A stretch of 64,000 nt of DNA from Streptomyces glomeratus (GTDB lineage: Bacteria; Actinomycetota; Actinomycetes; Streptomycetales; Streptomycetaceae). Location: NCBI RefSeq assembly GCF_021462825.1, contig NZ_JAKEEB010000025.1, forward strand, positions 1 to 64,000, given 5' to 3'. Below, in pieces: positions 56,912 to 64,000 of the stretch (positions within the stretch are counted from its first letter, which is position 1; each line of letters starts with the position of its first letter). The position numbers and the translations under genes were made by a program. A model generated the notes under the pieces. The model worked only from the letters and a program-made list of their open reading frames with translations. It did no database searches and was not told the origin of the DNA.

Positions 56912-57670
56912 ATGACGAACGTACGCATTCCCGCGGGCTGGCCCGTGACCGAAGAGGAAGCCCGGGCCGTGCAGGAGGAGTTGCGCGGCCGGGTGGTCGT
57001 GGACGAGCCGGGACCCCCGCCCGGGACCGGCCGTGTGACGGGGGTCGACGTCGCCTACGACGACAAGCTCGGTGTGGTGGCGGCGGCGGCCGTCGTGCTG
57101 GACGCGGCCACGCTCGCCGTGGTCGCCGAGGCCACCGCCGTCGGCGAGGTCTCCTTCCCCTATGTGCCCGGTCTGCTCGCCTTCCGCGAGGTGCCCACCG
57201 TCCTGGCCGCCCTGGACGCCCTCGACCGCGATCCCGGTCTGGTCGTGTGCGACGGCTACGGCCTCGCCCACCCGCGCCGCTTCGGGCTGGCGAGCCACCT
57301 CGGCGTCCTGACCGGGCTGCCGACGATCGGCGTGGCCAAGAACCCCTTCACCTTCACCTACCAGGAGCCCGGCATTCCGCGCGGCAGCGCAAGCCCCCTC
57401 CTCGCCGGCACGGAGGTGGTCGGCCGAGCCGTACGCACCAAGGCGGGCGTCAAACCGGTGTTCGTCTCGGTGGGACATCGCGTCGGCCTCGACAACGCCT
57501 GCGCCCACACCCTCGCGCTCGCACCCGAGCACCGCCTCCCGGAGTCCACGCGGCGCGCGGACGCGCTGTGCCGTCGCGCCCTGAAGGAGGCGGTGGACCG
57601 CACGGGCGCGCACCCCACGGGTGACCGAGAAGGCACGCTCCCTACCGTCGCGCCGCCACCCGGAAGGTGA
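56912..57670 (+). CDS. nfi: endonuclease V (deoxyinosine 3' endonuclease)
   Basis: 252 aa from ATG; GTG 56882 would add 10 residues, and neither has a strong ribosome site. Endonuclease V nicks DNA one base 3' of deoxyinosine in alternative excision repair. The blocks are VTGVDVAYDD (metal Asp), EVSFPYVPGLLAFREVP (the PYVP wedge, catalytic Glu), VCDGYGLAHPRRFGLASHLG and PTIGVAKNPF. The last ~25 residues run past the fold and overlap the 3' end of the convergent reductase gene by 29 bp. Confidence 0.9.
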   Translation: MTNVRIPAGWPVTEEEARAVQEELRGRVVVDEPGPPPGTGRVTGVDVAYDDKLGVVAAAAVVLDAATLAVVAEATAVGEVSFPYVPGLLAFREVPTVLAALDALDRDPGLVVCDGYGLAHPRRFGLASHLGVLTGLPTIGVAKNPFTFTYQEPGIPRGSASPLLAGTEVVGRAVRTKAGVKPVFVSVGHRVGLDNACAHTLALAPEHRLPESTRRADALCRRALKEAVDRTGAHPTGDREGTLPTVAPPPGR

Positions 57671-58817
57671 TGCGCGCGGTGCGAAGACGGCCGATGAGGG
57701 CGTTGCCCATCGCCTCAGCCGTCGTCACCTGCCCGGATGTGCGCGGCAGGTCGTCGAAGGCGAGGGACAGGGCCGACTCGGCGAACATCTTCGCCGTCTC
57801 GTCGTAGCCCGGATCGCCGCCCGCGACCTCCGTGAAGACGCGCCGCCCGCCGCCCTCGCCCACGAACCGCACCGTGAACCAGCTCCTGGCCCGCTGCTCG
57901 GGACCCGGCCCGTCCCCGGGCCTGAGCCGCCCCGACAGCCACCGCCGTGCGGGCGGCAGCTGGGCGGCCGTGAACAGCGCACCCGCGGCCATCACCCCGC
58001 CCACCGCGAAGGGCAGGGTCTCGACGGCCGCGTAGTGGCGGTAGCGGAAGTCGGGCCCGTAGCGCTGCAGCACCCGCGCCGACCGGCGTACCACCCGGGC
58101 GTCGATGGTGGGCAGCGGCAGCGCCCAGGCGCCGACCTCCTTCGCGAACCGCGGCGCGCCGAGCGGAGCATGGGCCCGCCGCCCCGGCAGGCGCGGCTCG
58201 TGCCGTGCGCGGTCCCGGGCCGCCCCCAGCAGCTGGCGCCCGCGCGCCATCTGGCCGAGCGCCGAGGCGAACGTGCCGCCGGAGAACATCCCCTCCGCAC
58301 GGACGTATCCGTCGACCCGCAGCGGCACCCCCTCGGGGAGCTGCTGCACGGTGAAGTACACCCCCAGGTCGTGCGGAACGGAGTCGAACCCGCACGAGTG
58401 CACGAGTCGCGCCCCCGTCTCCCGCGCGCGTGCGTCGTGCCGCACGTAGACGAGGTCGACGAACTCTGCCTCGCCGGAGAGGTCGAGATAGTCGGTGCCC
58501 GCGTCGGCGCAGGCGGCCACCAGTTCCTCGCCGTACCGCAGATAGGGCCCGACCGTGGTGGCGAGGACGCGCGTGCTGCGGGCGAGTTCACGCAGCGATT
58601 CCGGGTCCGCGGCGTCCGCCCTCAGCACACCGGGGGCGGTGGCCCCGGCCAGCTGCTCCCGCAGTCGCTCCAGCCGCTCGGCGCTGCGGCCCGCCAGGGC
58701 CCAGCGCAGTCCCTCGGGCGCGTGCGCCGCGAGATACCGCGCGGTGAGCGCACCCACGAAACCCGTCGCCCCGAAGAGCACGATGTCGTACGCGCGCTCC
58801 GTCCTCAGCCTGCCCAT
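57642..58817 (-). CDS. saccharopine dehydrogenase-like NAD(P)-binding protein (trans-acting enoyl reductase type)
   Basis: 391 aa from ATG with GGAGAGG upstream. The N-terminal Rossmann domain has VLFGATGFVGALTARYL (about 14-30) and LAGRSAERLERLREQL. TVGPYLRYGEELVAACADAGTDY and HSCGFDSVPHDLGVY are typical of the group that includes mycobacterial trans-acting enoyl reductases. Near residue 280 a membrane-attached hydrophobic stretch, FAVGGVMAAGALFTAAQL, is seen. It probably reduces a lipid-linked or acyl substrate. It is divergent from the acyl-CoA operon, which agrees with a lipid role. Confidence 0.8.
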   Translation of the reverse strand: MGRLRTERAYDIVLFGATGFVGALTARYLAAHAPEGLRWALAGRSAERLERLREQLAGATAPGVLRADAADPESLRELARSTRVLATTVGPYLRYGEELVAACADAGTDYLDLSGEAEFVDLVYVRHDARARETGARLVHSCGFDSVPHDLGVYFTVQQLPEGVPLRVDGYVRAEGMFSGGTFASALGQMARGRQLLGAARDRARHEPRLPGRRAHAPLGAPRFAKEVGAWALPLPTIDARVVRRSARVLQRYGPDFRYRHYAAVETLPFAVGGVMAAGALFTAAQLPPARRWLSGRLRPGDGPGPEQRARSWFTVRFVGEGGGRRVFTEVAGGDPGYDETAKMFAESALSLAFDDLPRTSGQVTTAEAMGNALIGRLRTARITFRVAARR

Positions 58818-58896
58818 GACACCTCTCCGCCCGCGCCGTTGCCGGTGGCTGAGGCTAGCGTGAGAGCGGCGCCGCCGGATGTTCCGTGTCCCGATC

Positions 58897-58977
58897 TTGA
58901 CTAAGCGCTTGCTCGTTCTCCTCTTGCCGGAACTGGAACACGTTCTTAACATCGGTGGTGTCACATCGGTGATGTCA
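58897..58977. promoter_or_regulatory. promoter/operator region of the acyl-CoA operon
   Basis: In order: TTGACT (58897-58902, possible -35), AAGCGCTT palindrome (58903-58910), KstR-like dyad GAAC-AC-GTTC (58936-58945), and a 14-bp tandem repeat CATCGGTGGTGTCA (58950-58963) and CATCGGTGATGTCA (58964-58977). TetR-type fatty-acid regulators bind sites like the first two in actinomycetes. Confidence 0.55.
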
Positions 58978-58993
58978 CATGGCTGGGGGCCTG

Positions 58994-60133
58994 ATGGCAA
59001 TGGCAAAGTCGCCGGGGCAGGGCCCCCTCACAGGCGTGCGTGTCGTCGAGCTGGCGGGCATCGGCCCCGGCCCGTTCGCCGCCATGCTCCTCGCCGACCT
59101 CGGCGCGGACGTCGTACGGGTCGAGCGGCCGAACGGCGCGGGTCTCGCGATCGATCCCGAGTTCGACGTCACCAACCGCAACAAGCGTTCGGTGACCGTC
59201 GACCTGAAGGCCGAGGACGGCCCCGAACGCGTCCTCGACCTGGTCGAACGCGCCGACATCCTCATCGAGGGCTACCGCCCGGGCGTGGCCGAACGCCTGG
59301 GCGTCGGCCCCGTGACCTGCCACGCCCGCAACCCGAGGCTCGTCTACGGCCGGATGACCGGCTGGGGCCAGGAGGGCCCGCTGGCCCCACGTGCCGGGCA
59401 CGACATCGCCTACATCGCGGTCACCGGCACCCTCGGTCTCATCGGCGCCCCGGACGCGCCGCCGGCCATCCCCGCCAACCTCGTCGGCGACTACGCGGGC
59501 GGCTCGCTCTACCTGGTCGTAGGCGTCCTGGCCGCCCTTCACCACGCCCGGGCGACGGGCACCGGGCAGGTCGTGGACGCGGCGATCGTCGACGGCGCCG
59601 CACACCTGGCCTCGATGATCCACGGCATGCTCGCGTCCGGTGGCTGGCAGGACCGCCGCGGCGTCAACCTCCTCGACGGCGGCTGCCCCTTCTACGGCAC
59701 CTACGAGACGGCCGACGGCCGGTACATGGCGGTGGGAGCCCTCGAGCAGCAGTTCTACGAGGAGTTCGTGGACCTGCTCGGCATCGGGGAGCTGGCACCG
59801 GCCCGCAAGGACGTCACCCGCTGGGGCGAACTGCGGGAGGCCGTCGCCGCCCGTTTCAAGACGCGCACCCGCGACGAGTGGACCGCCCTCTTCGAGGGCT
59901 CCGACGCGTGCGTGGCCCCCGTCCTCTCGCTCCGCGAGGCCCCGGCGCACCCCCACCTGGCCGCGCGCGGCACCTTCACCGACCATGGCGGCATTACCCA
60001 GCCGGCACCCGCACCCCGCTTCTCGGTCACCCATACGGCGGTACACGGCGGACCGGCACAGCCCGGCGCCGACACCGCGCAGGTCGCACGCGACTGGGAG
60101 GTCCCCCGACTTGTGGAGGACCGCGACGGATGA
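58994..60133 (+). CDS. CaiB/BaiF family CoA-transferase (alpha-methylacyl-CoA racemase-like)
   Basis: 379 aa from ATG 58994, GGGGG four bases upstream; ATG 58979 and 59000 are in frame. Class III CoA transferases interlock as dimers. Racemase-type marks are LTGVRVVELAGIGPGPFAAMLLADLGADVVRVER (in part), RNKRSVTVDLKAEDG, LIEGYRPGVAERLGVGP and GRMTGWGQEGPLAPRAGHDI; the catalytic Asp of the pair is in NLVGDYAGGSLYLVVG. It probably epimerises 2-methylacyl-CoA esters so branched acids can enter beta-oxidation. First gene of the acyl-CoA operon. Confidence 0.88.
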   Translation: MAMAKSPGQGPLTGVRVVELAGIGPGPFAAMLLADLGADVVRVERPNGAGLAIDPEFDVTNRNKRSVTVDLKAEDGPERVLDLVERADILIEGYRPGVAERLGVGPVTCHARNPRLVYGRMTGWGQEGPLAPRAGHDIAYIAVTGTLGLIGAPDAPPAIPANLVGDYAGGSLYLVVGVLAALHHARATGTGQVVDAAIVDGAAHLASMIHGMLASGGWQDRRGVNLLDGGCPFYGTYETADGRYMAVGALEQQFYEEFVDLLGIGELAPARKDVTRWGELREAVAARFKTRTRDEWTALFEGSDACVAPVLSLREAPAHPHLAARGTFTDHGGITQPAPAPRFSVTHTAVHGGPAQPGADTAQVARDWEVPRLVEDRDG

Positions 60134-60287
60134 CGTCCTCACGCTGTCATGGCTCCATGACCGACCACCGTTGCGCCGGGGCCTTCACCAACGGCCGCAT
60201 CCCGACCATCCACCACGGGACCACCGGGATCATGAGCAAGATCTCCGGTCGTTCCCCGCTCGGCCGACCCTTCCGAAAGGCTTACCA

Positions 60288-61502
60288 GTGAGCACCGAAG
60301 CGTATGTGTACGACGCGATCCGCACCCCGCGCGGGCGCGGCAAGGCCAACGGCGCCCTGCACGGCACCAAGCCCATCGACCTGGTGACCGGACTCATCCA
60401 CGAGGTCCGGCGGCGCTTCCCGGACCTCGACCCGGCGGCGATCGACGACATCGTGCTGGGTGTCGTCGGCCCGGTCGGCGACCAGGGCTCCGACATCGCC
60501 CGTATCGCCGCGATCGCCGCGGGACTGCCCGACAGCGTGGCCGGAGTCCAGGAGAACCGCTTCTGTGCCTCCGGGCTCGAGGCCGTCAACCTGGCCGCCG
60601 CGAAGATCCGCTCGGGCTGGGAGGACCTGGTGCTCGCGGGCGGCGTCGAGTCGATGTCGCGGGTGCCGATGGCCTCCGACGGCGGCGCCTGGTTCGCCGA
60701 CCCGATGACCAACATGGCGACCAACTTCGTGCCGCAGGGCATCGGCGCCGACCTCATCGCCACCATCGAGGGCTTCTCCCGGCGGGACGTCGACGAATAC
60801 GCGGCGCTGTCCCAGGAGCGCGCCGCGACCGCCTGGAAGGAGGGCCGCTTCGAGAAGTCCGTGGTCCCCGTGATGGACCGCAGCGGACTCGTCGTCCTCG
60901 ATCACGACGAGCACATGCGGCCCGGCACCACCGCCGACTCCCTCGCGAAGCTCAAGCCGTCGTTCGCGGACATCGGCGAGCTGGGCGGATTCGACGCGGT
61001 GGCGCTCCAGAAGTACCACTGGGTCGAGCAGATCGACCACGTGCACCACGCGGGCAACTCCTCCGGCATCGTGGACGGCGCGGCGCTCGTCGCCATCGGC
61101 TCGAAGGAGGTCGGCGAGCGGTACGGGCTGCGGCCGCGGGCCCGGATCGTCTCCGCGGCGGTGTCCGGCTCGGAGCCGACGATCATGCTGACCGGTCCCG
61201 CGCCCGCCGCGCGCAAGGCGCTCGCCAAGGCGGGCCTGACGATCGACGACATCGACCTGGTCGAGATCAACGAGGCGTTCGCCGCGGTCGTACTGCGCTT
61301 CGCGAGGGACATGGGACTGTCCCTCGACAAGGTCAACGTCAACGGCGGCGCCATCGCGCTGGGTCACCCGCTGGGCGCGACCGGCGCGATGATCCTGGGC
61401 ACGCTGGTGGACGAACTGGAACGGCAGGACAAGCGGTACGGGCTGGCCACGCTGTGCGTGGGCGGCGGCATGGGCATCGCCACCGTCGTCGAGCGCGTCT
61501 GA
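60288..61502 (+). CDS. fadA: acetyl-CoA C-acyltransferase (thiolase)
   Basis: 404 aa from GTG with GAAAGG upstream. It cleaves 3-ketoacyl-CoA to acetyl-CoA plus shortened acyl-CoA, the last step of beta-oxidation. The nucleophilic Cys is in ENRFCASGLEAVN (about residue 90), the His in NGGAIALGHPLGATGA (about 355) and the second Cys in LCVGGGMGIA (about 388). The substrate loop HVHHAGNSSGIVDGA and GRGKANGALHGTKPIDL identify the FadA-type group. It precedes fadB by 38 bp; the two form the oxidation complex. 154 bp without a gene separates it from caiB. Confidence 0.9.
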   Translation: MSTEAYVYDAIRTPRGRGKANGALHGTKPIDLVTGLIHEVRRRFPDLDPAAIDDIVLGVVGPVGDQGSDIARIAAIAAGLPDSVAGVQENRFCASGLEAVNLAAAKIRSGWEDLVLAGGVESMSRVPMASDGGAWFADPMTNMATNFVPQGIGADLIATIEGFSRRDVDEYAALSQERAATAWKEGRFEKSVVPVMDRSGLVVLDHDEHMRPGTTADSLAKLKPSFADIGELGGFDAVALQKYHWVEQIDHVHHAGNSSGIVDGAALVAIGSKEVGERYGLRPRARIVSAAVSGSEPTIMLTGPAPAARKALAKAGLTIDDIDLVEINEAFAAVVLRFARDMGLSLDKVNVNGGAIALGHPLGATGAMILGTLVDELERQDKRYGLATLCVGGGMGIATVVERV

Positions 61503-61540
61503 CCCCCAACGGATCGAACGGATCTTACGGAGCACCCCTG

Positions 61541-63721
61541 ATGAGCACTGAGTCCACCACCATCCGCTGGGAGCAGGACGACACCGGCGTCGTCACTCTC
61601 GTCCTCGACGACCCCAACCAGTCCGCGAACACCATGAACCAGGCGTTCAAGGAGTCCATCGCGGCGGTCGCCGAGCGCGCCGAGACCGAGAAGGACTCCA
61701 TCCGCGGAATCATCTACACCTCCGCCAAGAAGACCTTCTTCGCGGGCGGGGACCTCAAGGACATGATCAAGGCCGGTCCCGAGGACGCCCAGCAGGTCTT
61801 CGAGACCGGTATGGCGATCAAGAACTCCCTGCGCCGTATCGAGACCCTCGGCAAGCCGGTCGTCGCGGCCATCAACGGCGCGGCTCTGGGGGGCGGCTAC
61901 GAGATCGCGCTCGCCTCCCACCACCGCATCGCCCTGGACGCCCCCGGCTCCAAGATCGGCCTGCCCGAGGTCACCCTCGGCCTGCTCCCCGCGGGCGGCG
62001 GAGTCACCCGCACCGTACGGCTGATGGGCATCGCCGACGCCCTGCTGAAGGTGCTGCTCCAGGGCACCCAGTACACGCCGCGGCGCGCCCTGGACAACGG
62101 TCTCGTCCACGAGGTGGCCGCCACCCGCGAGGAGATGCTGGCCAAGGCCCGCGCGTTCATCGACGCCAACCCCGAGGCGCAGCAGCCCTGGGACAAGCCG
62201 GGCTACAAGATCCCGGGCGGGACGCCGTCCAACCCGAAGTTCGCCGCCAGCCTGCCCGCCTTCCCGGCCAACCTGAGGAAGCAGCTGAACGGCGCCCCCT
62301 ACCCGGCCCCGCGCAACATCCTCGCGGCGGCCGTCGAGGGCTCCCAGGTCGACTTCGAGACCGCCCTGACCATCGAGGCGCGCTACTTCACCGAGCTGGT
62401 CACCGGGCAGACCGCGAAGAACATGATCCAGGCGTTCTTCTTCGACCTCCAGGCCGTCAACTCCGGTGCGAACCGCCCGAGGGACATCGAGCCCCGCCAG
62501 GTCCGCAAGGTCGCCGTCCTCGGCGCCGGGATGATGGGCGCGGGCATCGCGTACTCCTGCGCCCGCGCCGGCATCGAGGTCGTCCTCAAGGACGTGTCCC
62601 TGGAAGCGGCCGTCAAGGGCAAGGGCTACTCCGAGAAGCTCTGCGCGAAGGCGGTCGCCAAGGGGCGTACGACGCAGGAGAAGGCGGATGCGCTGCTCGC
62701 CCGTATCACCCCCACCGCCGAGGCCGGAGACCTCGCGGGCTGCGACGCCGTGATCGAGGCCGTGTTCGAGGACCCGGCGCTCAAGCACAAGGTGTTCCAG
62801 GAGATCGAGAACGTCGTCGAGCCCGACGCCCTGCTGTGCTCCAACACCTCCACCCTGCCGATCACGGTGCTCGCCGAGGGTGTGGAGCGGCAGTCCGACT
62901 TCATCGGCCTGCACTTCTTCTCACCCGTCGACAAGATGCCGCTCGTCGAGATCATCAAGGGCAAGCGCACCCGTGACGAGGCGCTGGCGCGCGCCTTCGA
63001 CCTGGTCCGGCAGATCAACAAGACGCCGATCGTCGTCAACGACTCGCGCGGCTTCTTCACCTCCAGGGTCATCGGCCACTTCATCAACGAGGGCGTCGCC
63101 ATGGTCGGAGAGGGCATCGAGCCCGCCTCCGTCGAGCAGGCGGCCGCGCAGGCGGGCTACCCGGCCAAGGTGCTGTCCCTGATGGACGAGCTGACGCTCA
63201 CCCTGCCGCGCAAGATCCGGAACGAGTCGAAGCGGGCCGTCGAGGAGGCGGGCGGCACCTGGGCTCCGCACCCCGCCGAGGCCGTCATCGACCGCATGGT
63301 CGACGAGTTCGGGCGGACCGGCCGCGGCGGCGGCGCCGGCTTCTACGAGTACGGCGAGGACGGCAGGCGCGGCCGGCTGTGGCCGGGCCTGCGGGAGCAC
63401 TTCACCAAGCCGGGCCACACGATCCCCTTCGAGGACATGCAGGAGCGCATGCTGTTCTCCGAGGCGCTGGACACCGTCCGGCTCCTGGAGGAAGGGGTGC
63501 TGACGTCCGTCGCCGACGCCAACATCGGCTCGCTCTTCGGGATCGGCTTCCCGGGCTGGACCGGCGGTGTGCTCCAGTACATCAACGGCTACGAAGGGGG
63601 CCCGTCCGGCTTCGTGGCCCGCGCCCGGGAGCTGGCCGAGCGCTACGGCGAGCGGTTCACGCCGCCCGCGCTGCTGGTGGAGAAGGCGGAGAAGGGGGAA
63701 CGGTTCACCGACGCGCGCTGA
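61541..63721 (+). CDS. fadB: fatty acid oxidation complex alpha subunit (enoyl-CoA hydratase/3-hydroxyacyl-CoA dehydrogenase)
   Basis: 726 aa from ATG with CGGAG upstream. Hydratase domain (about 1-300) with oxyanion loops TFFAGGDLKDM and INGAALGGGYEIALASHHRI and the catalytic Glu in GLPEVTLGLLPAGGG. Dehydrogenase domain (about 320-610): NAD motif VAVLGAGMMGAGIAYSCA, SNTSTLPI, GLHFFSPVDKMPLVEII (catalytic His) and NDSRGFFTSRVIG. The last ~110 residues are the second 3HCDH_C domain ending FTDAR. The length is as in FadB/FadJ. Runs with thiolase and CaiB as one operon. Confidence 0.92.
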   Translation: MSTESTTIRWEQDDTGVVTLVLDDPNQSANTMNQAFKESIAAVAERAETEKDSIRGIIYTSAKKTFFAGGDLKDMIKAGPEDAQQVFETGMAIKNSLRRIETLGKPVVAAINGAALGGGYEIALASHHRIALDAPGSKIGLPEVTLGLLPAGGGVTRTVRLMGIADALLKVLLQGTQYTPRRALDNGLVHEVAATREEMLAKARAFIDANPEAQQPWDKPGYKIPGGTPSNPKFAASLPAFPANLRKQLNGAPYPAPRNILAAAVEGSQVDFETALTIEARYFTELVTGQTAKNMIQAFFFDLQAVNSGANRPRDIEPRQVRKVAVLGAGMMGAGIAYSCARAGIEVVLKDVSLEAAVKGKGYSEKLCAKAVAKGRTTQEKADALLARITPTAEAGDLAGCDAVIEAVFEDPALKHKVFQEIENVVEPDALLCSNTSTLPITVLAEGVERQSDFIGLHFFSPVDKMPLVEIIKGKRTRDEALARAFDLVRQINKTPIVVNDSRGFFTSRVIGHFINEGVAMVGEGIEPASVEQAAAQAGYPAKVLSLMDELTLTLPRKIRNESKRAVEEAGGTWAPHPAEAVIDRMVDEFGRTGRGGGAGFYEYGEDGRRGRLWPGLREHFTKPGHTIPFEDMQERMLFSEALDTVRLLEEGVLTSVADANIGSLFGIGFPGWTGGVLQYINGYEGGPSGFVARARELAERYGERFTPPALLVEKAEKGERFTDAR

Positions 63722-63726
63722 GTCCC

Positions 63727-63768
63727 GGGAGTCCTGAGCCGACGGGCCACCCCCCGCTCAGGACTCCC
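63727..63768. terminator. bidirectional terminator between fadB and the last gene
   Basis: GGGAGTCCTGAGC (63727-63739) pairs perfectly with GCTCAGGACTCCC (63756-63768), a 13-bp stem and 16-nt loop, 5 bp after the fadB stop. The right arm overlaps the stop codon of the convergent gene. Confidence 0.8.
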
Positions 63769-64000
63769 CCGGGGGCTCCCCGTCCGTGAGCCACCCCCGC
63801 AGCTCCTCCTTCAGGGAGCGCTGGAACGTGGTGAGCAGGGCCTGCACCACGAGCGGCTGCATATGGGCCGAGAGCGACTTCACCTCCGTGGAGTCGCGCT
63901 CGGCCACCGCGTCGCGCAGCAGCCGCGACAGCTCGCGCGCCGCCGTACGCGAGTGCTCGATCAGGACGCCACGGGCGGCGAGGACCGTGTCGAGGCCGAG
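63758..64000 (-). CDS. partial C-terminus of a helical protein, cut by the window end
   Basis: 80 residues to the stop: LGLDTVLAARGVLIEHSR, AARELSRLLRDAVAERDST, a MQPLVVQALLTTFQRSLKEEL helix and the acidic end DGEPPGES. All-helical and soluble. It resembles the C-terminal part of an actinomycete transcriptional regulator, but no DNA-binding domain is in view, so this is only a guess. Confidence 0.6.
   Translation of the reverse strand, partial: LGLDTVLAARGVLIEHSRTAARELSRLLRDAVAERDSTEVKSLSAHMQPLVVQALLTTFQRSLKEELRGWLTDGEPPGES

Noticed and set aside
1..64000. tRNA, rRNA, riboswitch or origin
   Set aside because: No cloverleaf-type sequences, rRNA motifs, known riboswitch cores or DnaA-box clusters were recognised by eye.

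Overview
This window is high-G+C actinobacterial DNA that reads as a Streptomyces chromosome. The base composition, the GTG/TTG starts, and a set of Streptomyces-typical genes support this: an SsgA-family sporulation protein (SsgD type), a Wbl protein, a two-domain small laccase (SLAC), tandem DasR-like sites before a chitinase, and rifampicin monooxygenase with its rifamycin-associated element. From memory the gene order resembles the right part of the S. coelicolor chromosome (PPTase, phospholipase C, SLAC, wblJ, ABC-F, ssgD, nfi, thiolase/FadB), but no alignment was run. The first ~120 bases are homopolymer runs that look like a poor contig end. Two genes carry single-base frameshifts that may be real or may be sequencing errors.

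Layout. 0-9.5 kb: secreted GH18 chitinase, ATP-grasp enzyme divergent from a metallophosphoesterase-PPTase pair, YbdK-type ligase, Orn/Lys/Arg decarboxylase-fold enzyme, M20 amidohydrolase. 9.8-17.3 kb: two convergent arms built from the same parts. The plus arm is a HExxH (ImmA/IrrE-like) protein and two MAB_1171c-type membrane proteins. The minus arm is an XRE regulator, a second HExxH protein, a third MAB_1171c protein and a trans-prenyltransferase. Divergent from the XRE gene is a stand-alone MmyB-type ligand-binding domain. This is the best candidate for an undescribed system. 17.3-23 kb: Cache sensor protein and FadR regulator facing a polyamine/GABA-type ABC transporter. 23-31.9 kb: small stress membrane protein with a SigB-like promoter, CYTH-CHAD protein, phospholipase C, scramblase-like protein, DMT and PAP2 membrane proteins with a TetR gene behind a large inverted-repeat operator, and a DUF2510 protein.

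32-38.9 kb: a LAL-like ATPase lacking both its HTH and its Walker A lysine, a TnpB-type insertion with a frameshifted IS607-like HTH gene, and rox. 39-49.5 kb: IclR and LacI regulators, divergent polymerase and ligase modules of a split LigD, SLAC with a Gln/Asp tail, VOC, Wbl, acyl-ACP desaturase behind tandem operators, DDAH. 49.5-51.1 kb: 1.6 kb without a credible gene, made of 20-bp and ~225-bp tandem repeats. 51-58.8 kb: ABC-F protein with a long structured leader, GPP34, frameshifted PEP-mutase-family gene, ssgD, BNR-repeat protein, nfi, saccharopine-dehydrogenase-like reductase. 59-63.7 kb: acyl-CoA operon (CaiB, thiolase, FadB) ending in a strong bidirectional terminator.

All functions are inferred from translated sequence and motifs read by eye. 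No database search was possible.
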